64,000 bases of DNA from Nymphaea colorata (lineage: Eukaryota; Streptophyta; Magnoliopsida; Nymphaeales; Nymphaeaceae), in the NCBI RefSeq assembly GCF_008831285.2, contig NC_045138.2:26879934-26943933 (forward strand). Reading direction: 5' to 3'. The stretch's first letter is position 1. Each line of letters starts with the position of its first letter. The notes under the pieces were generated by a model. The model was given only the letters and a program-made list of their open reading frames with translations, was not told the DNA's origin and did not search any database. Shown in pieces: positions 35,061 to 47,416 of the stretch. Both the position numbers and the translations under genes were made by a program.

Positions 35061-35929
35061 TTCCTCATTGATGTCCGGAGGACATTTTTTCTATTTATCG
35101 TTGTTACATTTTTGTTGATATCAAGCATGTTTCAAGATGTGTGTTGGACTGTAGGACGTTGATAAGCACCTTCGTGACAAATAAATAAACAGTTTATTTG
35201 AGCAGCCGTGTATATTTATGCAGAAAACTTAACAATTGAAGTTCAAAGTTTTTTGGAAAGTATATTCAAATTTGTCCTTAACAACCACACGTTTATGTGT
35301 TCAAATTAAAGTCAAGATCATGTCCATATGCATGCCTTATGTGTTTAGATTTGTCTTGGATATAAACTGTCTATGAATACCCAATTTCTGCACACATATA
35401 AACTGCTTCATGTGTTCAAGCGCATACATTGAGATCCTGATTTTGGCTTATTATTGTTCAATTACATATGGGTCCGATGTTAAGTGGTATTTTCTATTAT
35501 TTCCGTGTAAGTAGTATTTTCAGTATTTGTCATGGACTGATGTTAATAATGCTTTTCAATGTTAGCAAGCAGACGATAGGTGGTGGGGGACAGTTTTTGT
35601 GGTACTTCTTTGTTGTTCTCGAGATTTGAGGATATTGTCTCGGTTTGGGTAAAATAGGTCAAAAAAAATGGAAGAAAAGAAGATCAGAGACAGTGAGAAG
35701 GTCAAATGGACAAATACCAATCATGGTACACAATAACCTCTATCTGGTTGAAGCCTATAAGGTATTGCAGCAACATCCTTGAGTTTGGAAACAGAGCATT
35801 GGCACCACAAGAGAGACACTTTTGTTGAAACGAAACATTGATTTTATTAATCACAACTTTAGTCTAATTTTAAATTTTCAGTGATTTTGTACTGTAAATA
35901 GTAGTACTGTATCTAATATACCTTGACAG
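35061..35929. other. intergenic, AT-rich
   Basis: No gene or clear repeat was seen. The last bases form a polypyrimidine-poor but AG-ending acceptor (CTTGACAG) for the beta-galactosidase-like exon that follows. Confidence 0.4.
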
Positions 35930-37160
35930 TTCACAATAGATGCTCCTGAAGGGAATGATCCAGTGGCTTTAGACTTCAGCAGCACAGGGAATGGTCAGGC
36001 ATGGGCCAATGGGCATCATATTGGTTGTCATTGGGTCTCCTCCACGATGTGGCCGCTGATTCCAAGTCTGAAGCAGTCTGATGTATCCTCATCTAAATCT
36101 TGTGCTCAATTGTCTTCATGCTTTAGCGCAGAGCAGAAGATACAATATAACCCCCCCACCCACCACCCCCCCACAAAAGTAAAAAAAGACCCACCCACAA
36201 ACACATATCAATGCAATCATCATCTTCATTACCAGAATTGTTCCAGCAATGGTAGGCTTAAAATTTTGTTGCAGATGGAGATGAGCTATCCTATCTAATT
36301 GGCGGAACTAGTTTTAGATGGTCCAAATTTGTACTTCTTTGTGTTAGAAGCAGCAACATCTCAGAAATTAATTCCTTTGTTTTTAAAATATGCTGTTTGT
36401 TTTGGTAAAGGTTCTAAGACTGAAGTAGAAAAAAGGTGGAAAAGAGAAAAAGAATGCCAAGTGAAAATGGGCAAATAGCCTCTTTTTTAGGAGGAACTTC
36501 CGGAGAGATAAATTCTGTGAAAATCTATGTGCAATGATATGACGTCTGTTGCAATTTTTGAGACTCAACCTACATCTACATGATCGTCTTGCCACAGATA
36601 TACCTTTCCAGTAGAGGACCACTGAAGTGGATCCAAGTTATCTGCTAAAATTTCAGAACTTGATCTTGTCTGATACTACCTGATTGTGATCATTGGGATT
36701 GGTGCTAAATTTGTCAGTTGGTTGATTTGTATAAGCTACCGCTAATCTTTGGTAATCAATATGAAATGCTTTGCAACTCTGTTGCATCTAGATGTTGTAT
36801 TGATTTCTTGCTGCTGCTTTTGTGTGCCAATGAATATCCTTAGTTCTGTATGCTTCTCAGATCGATGGCTTTCTATAGTCCAAAGTTCCAAAGTGTTGAG
36901 CAGCCTCGTAGTTCAACGTATGCTTCATTTACTTCATAGCTTATACTAGTGCTGCTTAACTTTTATTTGTTAGAGTTAACGACTAGAACTTCTTATGTTT
37001 GGCTGCCAACTCTGATAATTCTGCAGTTCAAGCTTCTGTGTGTCACCATGTGCTTCCTGCTGTTGAGTTTGATCATTGATGGATATTTTGAGCACAACCT
37101 GTAGATAGTGTGCAAAATTAGGCAACCAAAATCGACAAACAAATTCGTCAGTGTATGTCA
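35930..37160 (+). pseudogene. plant beta-galactosidase (GH35) relic
   Basis: After CTTGACAG the frame reads [16 protein letters not shown], then [16 protein letters not shown], closely matching the conserved C-terminal half of plant GH35 beta-galactosidases (family form DAPEGxDPVALD...GKGQAWVNGHHIGRYW). The frame then loses similarity. At about 36,598-36,668 the DNA again resembles the next conserved exon (YHVPRSWLxPSxNLLVxFEE) but with frameshifts and a stop. At about 37,028-37,065 SVCHHVLPAVE may be the later VCxHVSE exon. Upstream catalytic exons were not found. This is a degraded fragment, not a working gene; the first exon is the certain part. Confidence 0.6.
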
Positions 37161-40100
37161 ACTATTCTGTTTGCAATCAACTGAACAATCGCTGCTCCTT
37201 CTCTTCCTCTGTTTTTTTAATCTCCATCTTATCATCATTCTAGAAGCCCGATTTCTATTGAATAATAATTTAAGCATCCAATGCAGATATGAAAACTGTC
37301 GCTCCATTAGCACTCTTGCATTGAAGTGCAAAAATGGTTTCCATATAGTGTAGCAAAGCCATAATTTTCTATTTTACTAAATTGCCAACACCACGAGATA
37401 GTTGATTTTCAATTAGTTTGAACTTGTCAGGGGAGCTTGACAATCGTTCTTGACTCTTATTTGAAAGAAATGAAGTCAGAGCAACGCATTGTGTGGTAAA
37501 TGACTACCAACTAAAAGCGGTCCTGGACTACGATCCTGATAAAACATTTGCAAGAGAGAGAGAGAGAGTGAGAGAGCTCCCCATTTCTCTGCAAGTATAT
37601 ATGCACAATCGCAGAATTGATTAACGGGGGTACTTAGATATGATCGATCCCTGTGATCAAAGAGATTGCATGCGGGATTTCTTTTGTTCTTTAATTACAC
37701 TTGAATTTAATCTGATTTTTCCTACATCTGAATACAAATGAATATTTTTTCGCAAGCACTGGTAATATTATTCTGAATTCAATTGAATAACATTGGTAAT
37801 GTTATTCTGAAAGTGGTATGAAAATCCAAATATCTTTTTCTAATGTTTTATGGATGCTTGTTATCCAATATTGGTTCCTTGAACTACCCAAAGACATTTT
37901 TTTCTGGAATCATGAAAAAGATGCGGTATCTGTGATTCTTGGTCGACCTTTCTTTTTCTGAAATGACATGTGGCATGTGTGTTTGCACTTATTACTTATT
38001 GAAAACTTTGTGGTCCAATCTTTTGGCATCTTTTAATGTAATATACTGTAATTTGTCATTCATGTAACTAAAAGTTCTTGTTAGCTTCATGAGAAAAATC
38101 CAGTGCAATCAATGTCAGGTTTAGAAGTATATATTTTTAAGTTTTGGTTCAAGGTTTTTACTGGAGTCGTATGGAACTCCATATAGGTATCTGAAAATTA
38201 TGCATGTTATGTTAATTCCAAGAAGAAACGGTTCATGAATGCAAACATATGTGCATGCACCAGACAAGAAACATGGTTTCAGTCTTGTGCATTATGTTTC
38301 TGTCAGCGGTATTATTGATAAATGTTGGTAGTCACGTTGAGTATTTCTAAATCACTTTTTTTTTTCCTGTGATTTTTGGCAGTATTTCATATGCTGATCT
38401 GTCTCAAAGAAGAATTTCATGCCAATTAAACTAAAATCCCCAAAAGATGCTCAGTTCATCTTAGTTTTCAACGACATACACTGGTGTCCCACTACAGGTG
38501 ATAACCTTTCATTTGAGTAGTTAATGTACTTATGACACAATGTGGTATGTTGACTAGATGCTTGTAATACTGATGAAAATGCACTGCAGTTAAATGAAGG
38601 TATTAATAGTGTAACTTTTTCAGTATACATATACCTCATAGTGCTAAATGAAGATTGCTTCTGAAATATTTGTCCCACGATTCTTGTCACAGTGCCTTTT
38701 TGGTTGCACACGTATTCTATCAGTTTTTATCCTATTTCCGTTAACCGTTTCTTTTTACCAACTTCACAGTGCTAAATGAAGTCATCCGCATTTCCCTTTA
38801 ATTTGCGAACCCATTTTGAAACCGATCATATTAATCATAGGTTGAGGAGGAACAAGATGTCATGTTTTTGTTTTAGAGAAAGAAATTCTTGTTGGGTGAC
38901 TATTTTGCCGATGACTCCTCTCGGAATGAGGTTGGTTACTGAATGATCCAGTCACTGAACGAGAGACCATATGATGAATATGATGTTTATATGATGAATA
39001 TGGTATCTCGGCCGACGAATTTTAAATGCACCTTGTGACTGAGCGACGTCGCCTTCTTGTATGGCCGGCACTCCAATTTTCCCATCGTTATGATTCATCG
39101 TGAAATTGAGGAGATGGCCTTTAAAAAGAATCACTAATTGAGACAAAACCAATGGAGCGCCTTGATGTGCAACGTAAATGAGCGGTGAACTCAGTTCTCC
39201 GGCAGACTCTTGATGCTCAGGTTCTCTATCTATTCCCACGTTAAGCTTTACTGGCACCAGCACAGATGGCGAGGGAAAAGCCATGAATCTTGTTCAAGGA
39301 AGAGTATGAAGTATCTGATACCATGAAACACAGGGACGAGTTCAACGATGGAAATTCCATTTCTCAGTGTGCTGATATCAATTGTAATGACAGATAGTAA
39401 GATGCATATGTGGAATACAATGAATGAACTTATCAGAGTGCGGCAGAAGAAAGATCAAGATCCTAAATCACAGAAACAGAGAATTATTTCTGCTTTCATT
39501 GGATCCTCTTTCTTTTTATCTGAACAACATTCTACAGCTCCTCGTGGTCCGTTGCCAATTCTGGCTCCCTTATCTTCTCAAGATGTCCTTTGCCTTAACA
39601 AGACCCCAGGGTCTATGACTGCTTGGTGGACCTATAGGTGCAACAGATATAGAGCTGACATCCTTTGGAATTCGAAACTCGACCATCCATGAAGCCTTCT
39701 CCGACCACACTCCACCCACCCAAAGAAACCCCACAATAGCGACATCAATCTTTAGATAGAGCATCAACGGATAAAATGTACACATGATCTAATCAGGTGG
39801 GAGGTAAAAAAGAGTTCTTGGCCGTCCTGTGAAATACATTAAAGAAGTTTTTATAGCTAGTGGGAACCACAAAGATGTTATGAGATACTTTGATTATGAG
39901 AAAATCAACAAAGTTTCTCTTGCTAGCCCTTTTTGTGGGATTGACCAAAAATGACATGCAGATCTCTAAAATTAAAAGGTGTGCCCACTAAGATCTGAGT
40001 ACATACCCCGACTCAAAATGTTTGAGGATTTGGCATTCAGTTAAAAATAATTGGGAATATCTCGAACTTATATCTGCAGATATAAGCAAACGGGTGTTTC

Positions 40101-40634
40101 AAAGTCGCAGAGAGTAGTCTCATTATTAGAAAACGGAGCCACGAAAACTTTATACATCTAAGATTGTAGAGGCTGTCACTTTATCAAATCGGTGTTGGTA
40201 CACCAAAGCCCAACTTGCAGGCCAAAGGAGGAAAAAAATGTGGGATTGGGCTTTAAATTGAGCAGACATGATATATTAAATGTGGTTGTTGTGAGGCTTG
40301 GTTGAGACAAATTAACAATGTAAGGAGAACATACTTTTTGACTATATAAAATGGCTGCTGGTAGATTATTATCTAGGTATATATAATATTTGATTGTCCA
40401 CAACCTTCATTCGTCAACAGTTTTATTGTTATTTGATGTAGAAACCGCTAAAGAATTCACTTATCAATCTGTTCCTGTAAATGAGATCTGTCTAGACGGA
40501 GCTCGATCCTTATCCCCAAGACTTTACCTAGGGCATAATATGACCTTCCTGTTCTCTTTCTACTTTTTCTTCCGTTTATTATCATTGGAAACTGTATTGC
40601 AACCTTTGATATGAGTAATGCAAATTGCAAACTA
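37161..40634. other. intergenic, no gene recognised
   Basis: Mostly AT-rich. Two frames of 110-114 codons (minus 38,952-39,284; plus 39,348-39,692) have no recognisable domain. A (GA)n run lies near 37,554-37,572. ATGAATATG(A/G)T repeats occur around 38,970-39,003. Confidence 0.4.
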
Positions 40635-40785
40635 CTAGGGGTCCTTTGGCAGTGAGAACAGTAACAGATTGTTCCATAAATCTATTCTGAAGATTGTGGT
40701 AGATTTTTTTTATGAATCTGTAACCATATTTGGGGTAGATTCATGAAACAGTTTGTTGCCATTTTCATTATCAAATGGCCCCTTA
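40635..40785. mobile_element. MITE with terminal inverted repeats, ~145 bp
   Basis: The left end GGGGTCCTTTGGCAGTGA (from 40,638) pairs with the right end, reversed, GGGGCCATTTGATAATGA (to 40,782). Subterminal blocks CAGATTGTTCCATAAATCT and AGATTCATGAAACAGTTTG are also inverted copies. CTA and TTA flank the ends, suggesting a 3-bp target duplication. Related sequence without clear ends occurs near 9,985, 11,240, 43,140 and 46,090. Confidence 0.65.
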
Positions 40786-43700
40786 GAAATTGAATCTTGC
40801 TATCAGAGTTCCTTTTTTGTCTTGTGAATGAATTTTGGGACAAGCTCAGTTGCATGAAATGGGAACTCCTATGCTTTTATCATAGTGAAGTATGTATAAT
40901 ATTGACAGAAATGCCAAAAATTGTGTTTAACCTATGATGAAAACCCTTACCATCTCGCACAACCACCACCCAAAGTAGGTGTTGGAAAGAGAGAGAATCA
41001 CTGTTAAGAATCAGCAGTTGCCATGCATTTATTTACTCACAAAAGCTATCCTTCCAGCACATATTTGATGCGTCCCCATTCAATGAAATCTGTTTCTTAT
41101 TCCTGCTGCTGCTGTCACACAGTCAGTCACCTAATCGTTTAACTGCACTATTGGCTGTTAAGATATTGTTATTTGATCTCAAAGTCTACACATTTTCCAG
41201 GGATTACATCCTTCATTATTAACCATTACATAACCATTATCCGTTCATTATGCAACCACCAAACAAAAAATTTCTACTTTAGCCATTGAATTCCCCTTGT
41301 TTTCCATCTTGATGTGAAAACACATCAAGACTTCTCGAGAAAGGCAAGAAGGCAATCCAGGGAGTACTTGCTCTTTAATTAGTCGGGCGCCTTTATTTCG
41401 GTAGCTTTCCCATGGAAATGCTTTGTCGGTAAAACGAAATGGACAGGAAAATGCCGAAGAATCCAGATTTTTCTCTCGGGTTTCTTGAAGAAATAAGCGC
41501 CGACCAGTGCAGACTTATCAGATGGGGAAGACTTGTCACGGGATTGACAGTCTGACTCTGACATGATCTCTTATAAAATTGTTCCACGCCGTGTTCTTTT
41601 GTTCCTTTTTGCTTTGCACTACCGAATCCCACACACAGACCACTTTCTTGAGTAATTTAATCACATCTTGTTTATGAGAGAAACTTTTTCTCTCGTGGGT
41701 GGTACATTATTTTCAGGAGGCCCTTCATATGCCTCTGCAAATTGAGAAGTTTATGTCCATAAACTCCGGCATCAGGCAGCAGACCGCAGTATTGGATTCA
41801 TAAACTGCATTCCTCCAAGATAACATGACGAATGAATTACAAACTTTTAGTACTAAAGAGAGAAGCTTGAAGGTCAAATGATTCAACGTCTAATCGATGA
41901 AATCGCCATTATTGTCCACAACACAGCAGTGGACATAAAGCCCATTCGTATTCTCAGAATCTCAATCTGTCGCGTTTCAACTGGGAACAAGGCAAACGTC
42001 TAGTCAATCCGTCACCATTGATTGTTACTGAAAGGTAGTAAGGGCCTTGACCAGAGGCGCCCAAGCATGTGCTTCCATGGCCTGCCGTCTTCCCAGTTCC
42101 GCACAGCAGGTAACAAACAGAAGTAACTAATAGAACTGTAGCCAATAGAACATCCGGAAGTCCAAACCAGGTTAGGCAGGGCTGGTAACTAGCACTTTTT
42201 ATTAATAACCAGCAGTGGCAGAGCCAAGAATTTTAGGTAGGGAGAACGTACGTGTAAATTTTTAATAAGAAAGCAAATGGGTCATCTGTAGATAAAAAAA
42301 TTCTTTTGGCAAGTCGACAGATCTGTTTTATTCACTGGCAGGAAATTGATTCGAATCTGCAGTAGGTGATGTTCAAATGGCCTGCTTTGTGGTTCTTTCT
42401 TCTTTTCTGTTCCCAAAGGAAAGGAACTCTTGAAGAGATTCTGCGGCAAACTTTGGAACGCAAGTCACGAGGCAAGCAACCAAGTTGCTTCATTCGCACA
42501 TGAAAAAGAAGAAGACCAAGTTGAGAATTCTAAAGCACTTTAACCTCCACAGAAGCAGAAAATTTGAAGTCTGCAACAACAGCAGTAGGGGGCAATGGAG
42601 TACTCATAATGATGGATTTGCCGGTCGTAAAACTTAGTTCTTTTGAAGATTCTGCCAGTACATGAAACCACGTGGAGAGGCTTACACTTTTATGACGTTG
42701 ACTCACTGACGAAGATTGCACGAAAAGATGGATTTAATAACGTGGAAAAGGTGTGCCGCTCAACGTCTTCAGCGGTATTGTTCAGCAACAGCTGAGGGAA
42801 AATGTTTCCGAGATTTCGAGGGCCGTCCAGGTCTAGCAAACGGGAATTAATATATGCATTTCCCTGGTTTTTTTAATGTTTTTTTGAGCGTTTTAATATT
42901 CAGTTTAAAATGGATCCTAACACGCTTGATAACTGGTTTCAACAGATTGATCGTAGAATATCAATTGCTTGGTGATCCGTTTGAATCACTTTAAAGTAGG
43001 GACACTCTAAGTTTGGTGGCCAAAAGTTGGCAAAGGAAGACTTTGACAACAAAAATACTAACATAATTTTTCTTCAATTTGTTACAAAGATTGAAGCAAA
43101 TTCATGTTCAATTTGTTACAAAGATTGAAGCAAATTCATGTAACACTGCATTCTAGTTTCATGAATTTAGTGCTTCGTGAATCTACTCCAATCATTGAAA
43201 CAGACAGATTCATGAAACATTGTATTAATGTTCTTATTAAACAAGCCCAAACGCATTCTTGGTGAAAAAATTGGTTTACATTCAAAATGAGAAGTAATAA
43301 AAGCATTTGATAATATTATTAGCCCACAACATGAGGTTGCATGCGATAGGCTCGGATCTTAGATCCGAGGGTGCATAAAAAGTGTGTTTTGGTAGATTCC
43401 AGTTTAAACAAACTGAAGATCTCAATAACAACATGTTAAAAACCATGAATTTTCAAAGCCGATGGAAAGTGATCTGATCTTAATCCATGAATCTGAGATA
43501 CTAGGATCTTAGATGACCATGGATCTCAGATCAGCAGGGAAACAAACACAACTTAAATTTCTTAAAAGTTCTTCAAAGTGCTCAATTTAAGACTTTGTTC
43601 AAGTCCTTTTTCACACACCAAGTGTGGAAGGAAAGATGGTAGACGACAACTTTTAGGAGTACATCATGGTCAATCGATGACAACGACTCAATCGACCAAT

Positions 43701-45424
43701 GTCTTCTCGTTCTAATGAAATTGTGTAAAAGCTACACTCCGCCTAGATCTACATAAATAGCCACATCTCCGTCCTTCCAAATCTTAGAAATTGTAGTGCC
43801 AAGAACACTAAATCCATCGGCATAACCCATAAAACTTCATATATAATAAACTAAAGACTCGACTCTGGTCGAACATGCATGTGCGCCGATGTGATAGATT
43901 AAACTTACTTGTCCTGAAATATATATGCCTTGTGGGCTATCAGCAGGACATTATTTGTTCATCACAACCTTGATTATATACATTTCGTATTCATATGATC
44001 ATGAGACCAGTGGAAATTTTATATTATCAAACGTTCTTTAGTGAACAAAATTAAGCACTAACGCCGACCATATCTTGATTGAGGCACCGGATATCAAGAA
44101 GGCCATATCTCAACAAGATCGGAGTCGACAGAGAAATTCATATAAAACGAAGAACTGTGTTCCACCAACTCCATCACGAGGAACACGTTGGTCCATCTAC
44201 CCGATTCTGCCTTTCCTTGCACCGACCCTGACCGGATCCATGGACAGGTACTGGGTTTTGATGATACTCGCGATTAACATGTTATTATTGTACAAGAATC
44301 AAATACAAATCGATAAAACACTTGTTATGTATGTCTTAATTTTTTATAGGACAATAACAATGTGTTACAGCTACCAAATGACCCGTTTGCATAAGACTTA
44401 GGTGAGTGGTTAAGCATTTAAAGTCATGAACAGAAAAGAGAGTAAAAAAAATCGGAGGAAAAAATTTCACTCATTTTTATAAGCAGCAGGTACGTGAGGT
44501 GGGCCACGTCTTGACAACCACCTCCTATCCTATCAAACAAGAATAGTGCCCATCCTTCGTCCTATATGCAGCGCATCCTCACTTATCGACATCTCGTCTC
44601 CAATCTCTTTGAAAACTCCACTTGTTTTTAGAAGAATCTTACCAGACCTGTATAAAAATCAATTTAAAAGTATTTTTACTACCTTTCTTCGCCGAGAAAA
44701 AAAAAAAGAAACAATCAACGGCGTACAGCAGATCTGGTAAACTGCATTTTTTTTTTAAAAAAAAGAAAATTTGTATTGTGACCAACCGTGCATTAAAAAC
44801 AATTAAAAAGGAAGAGAGTAACCGAACAAATAGAATATGATGTTTACGGCAGTCGGAAAAAAAACAAAAAAAAAAAAAAGCATTCCCGACAAAGGCGATT
44901 TTTACGACGGTGTTGGAGAGGAAGAAAGGCCGGGGTGGTGGGTCCGGTGGCCGTGATATGAGTCCAAAGGACGGGCCAACCTCGCGGAGGCAAGATCTGG
45001 GTGTCGTAATCGCAGGTCGCTTCACTGAGAAAGCAGCACGGCAGCGCCATGGCGAGGCTATGGCTCTCTTTGCACCGAGCAAGATTCCACGTGGGTCCGC
45101 AGAATGAGCCAACCGGACCGGAGCAACGCCGCACCGGCGGACAGCGGAAGGCGTACGCAAAGGGAAACAAACATAAAAACAAGGGCAAAGAAAGCTCCAA
45201 GTAAAAAAAAAAAACACAGGCGGGGCTGACACGGCCAAGAAGAAGAAGAAGAAGAAGCATCAGCTGACTGGCTTTGGAAGATTCCCCTCCCACCCACGCT
45301 GGTCGGTGGAGGGAGTAAATGTTGGTTGGCTTCTTTGTTCTTTTCCCCACCCCCCTCTTCACGCTCTTCTTTATTATCCACCCTATATAAAACTTATCCA
45401 TCTAAATGGATATAAGTTAAATAA

Positions 45425-45455
<31 letters not shown>

Positions 45456-45545
45456 TAAGTAAATTAATAAACTACTTTACCTTGTTAGGAAGGTAAGAAA
45501 ATCAAACAAAAGGACATGCTTTTTATCTATCAAGGGAGAAAGTAA
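40786..45545. other. intergenic; microsatellites and a perfect 34-bp tandem repeat
   Basis: No gene recognised. A perfect tandem pair of 34 bp (starting TTCAATTTGTTACAAAG) is at 43,073-43,106 and 43,107-43,140, followed by MITE-like sequence to about 43,260. An (AT)n run is at 45,427-45,452. Open frames around 44,640-45,400 are caused by homopolymer and GA/TTC-rich sequence. Confidence 0.45.
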
Positions 45546-45559
45546 GTTTAAAATGAGCC

Positions 45560-45790
45560 TTTGCTTGGAGGACTGAGGCCAGGCCAGAGACGGGTAAGCA
45601 ACACGTCACTGGTTCGAATGGTATGAGTGCCACTTTTGTAGCATAGGAAGGAAGTCTCTTCTCTCGCAGTCGAGTCGGGTAAGAAGCTAGAGAAGTAGGT
45701 AGCGGTCATGCCCATGGTAGCTGACCTACCTTGCTAGGCATTTCCTGCTGCTTAAGGAGAGTTTAATTTTTGATGGGAGCAAAAAAAAAA
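45560..45790 (+). mobile_element. candidate SINE
   Basis: A Pol III B-box-like GGTTCGAATGG sits at 45,611-45,621, with a G-rich A-box-like stretch 20-40 bp upstream. About 150 bp later the unit ends TTTTTGATGGGAGC followed by ten A residues, the usual 3' architecture of a plant SINE. A clear target-site duplication was not found, and the A box is imperfect. Confidence 0.4.
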
Positions 45791-46759
45791 TACCAAATCT
45801 AAAGCAAAGTCCACACTTCACATATATAAAAAGTGTGAAGGTAGTTAGTACTTTTGTTGTTTACAGCATTACCATGGCTAGTAGACCTCACCTACAAGCA
45901 CACCTAACCTTCGCTCATTCTTATTAGCCTGCTCACCACTTTTTCAAAAGTCATAGTTACCTCCTGTGTAACTGAAACTTACCCTCCAGCCATCAATCAA
46001 CCATGCTCACATGCTTGTTGACCTTATTTAGAAGCAAGTTGACTCATAAACCCTTCTTATTTTTTTCTTTTTTATCATATAAGAGTATTATGTTGAGGTA
46101 GATTAATATAATATTCTATGAATGTTGGAGGAGATAACAACTTGTTATTATTGCTAAACAGACACTAAGTAAAACACCTTTTAACCTTATGTGAAGCTTA
46201 GTTTCTTGCCTCTAGATTGAGTTGAGTGGACCTAGCCCACGGTTGCAGCCAACAAGAACTTGATTGGGCTTGAGGCTTGGTTCTAGTAGAGTTTGATCTT
46301 TGAAGTGAGCCGTCGAGCATGTTGGAGGTTCATCTCAAGCAGAATGGAGCGGACCGACTGTGCACCGGACTAGACCGAGGCTCGAGCCAACTCTGATGGT
46401 CGACGAGCCGGTAGGCGAGAGGCATTTGCGTAAATTTAGCGGCGAGATCTCCACCGTCTTCCACGGCGAAGGGCAGGGAGTCATCCCCTCTGAGAAAAAG
46501 GTCAGGATCCAAGGAGGCCCCGGTGGGAGAAAAAAAAAAGTTACCAAACCGACGGTCGCCTTGTCTTCTCTTTATCACATCATTCCATGAGATGACGCCA
46601 CGCGTCCGTCGAGATTCACAAGAAACGCATCCATAAAAGCCAAGATGGCTCCGAATCGCCACCCTTATCCCTCCCCTCTCCGCTCGCACTTTTCCCCTCG
46701 CTCTCTCTTGACGGCAAAGGATACTGCTCCGGCCGGCGAGTCACATTTCCGGAGGGAAG
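45791..46759. other. intergenic and 5' flank of the A70-like gene
   Basis: Contains an AGATTAATATAATATTCTATGAATG stretch at about 46,095-46,125 related to the MITE family of 40.6 kb. From about 46,340 the DNA is GC-rich, as is the following gene. CATAAAAG at 46,632-46,639 lies about 120 bp before the start codon and is a possible weak TATA element. Confidence 0.4.
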
Positions 46760-47416
46760 ATGCTGGAGGAGTCGATCCCCGCCATCTGGGCGTCCATGCA
46801 CAGTTGGTTCACGCCAACCGTTCTGTTCGTGCTCCTCAACCTTGTTATCGGCACCATCATCGCCACCTCCAGCGGCGCCGGGCAGAAATCCAGCGGGACC
46901 GGGCAGAAATCAGGCGACAAGCCTCTGGCGAGACCCCCCTCCATGATGGAGCGCGTCCGGTCCATCAATCTCCATAAGCAAACCGTGGAAGATGTCCCGG
47001 CAGTTACGGTGACGAAGCCCGCCGAGCCGGAGGAGATATCGGCTGTAGAGGAGATCTTCCGAGACGGCGGGCAATCTGGGGATGGCGTTGCTGCGCTTAG
47101 TACTGGTGGCGGTGATGGTGCTGGGGCCGACGATGGCGGTGCTGCCGAAGAGACTCCGGTGAGACGTCGGAGGATGAAAAAGTGGGCGAGCGAGAAGTTG
47201 CCGGCCACCACCGGCTTGGTTAAGGAGGAGCAGCCCAATCGGCGGGGGGAGTCCGTGAGAGGCCACCGTAGGGTGGAAGAGTTCGACGATGATTCCGGCG
47301 GGGAGGAGGTGGACGCGAAGGCTGACGACTTCATCAACCGGTTCAAGCAGCAGCTGCAGTTGCAGAGGATGGAGTCGATCATGAGGCATAAGGAGATGCT
47401 CAACAGGGGCAGATAA
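46760..47416 (+). CDS. A70: DUF4408/DUF761 protein, PAMP-induced A70-like
   Basis: A single-exon gene for 218 aa. The N-terminus, MLEESIPAIWASMHSWFTPT followed by a hydrophobic helix (about residues 19-38), is the DUF4408 signature of the plant A70 (PAMP-induced) family. The middle is acidic and Gly-rich and probably disordered, with a basic RRRRMKKW patch. The C-terminus VDAKADDFINRFKQQLQLQR plus MESIMRHKEML is the DUF761 helix. These are membrane-anchored proteins of unknown biochemistry, often induced by stress or pathogens in Arabidopsis. The first ATG matches the start of relatives. Codon use is GC-rich compared with the surrounding DNA, which also creates long shadow frames on the opposite strand. 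Confidence 0.88.
   Translation: MLEESIPAIWASMHSWFTPTVLFVLLNLVIGTIIATSSGAGQKSSGTGQKSGDKPLARPPSMMERVRSINLHKQTVEDVPAVTVTKPAEPEEISAVEEIFRDGGQSGDGVAALSTGGGDGAGADDGGAAEETPVRRRRMKKWASEKLPATTGLVKEEQPNRRGESVRGHRRVEEFDDDSGGEEVDAKADDFINRFKQQLQLQRMESIMRHKEMLNRGR

Noticed and set aside
38952-39692. Frames of 110 and 114 codons as genes
   Set aside because: No motif or family recognised; composition and lack of flanking exons argue for chance.
44639-45401. Minus-strand frames of 185-199 codons rich in Phe, Leu and Ser
   Set aside because: They run through poly-T and (TTC)n tracts and show no domain; best explained by low-complexity sequence.
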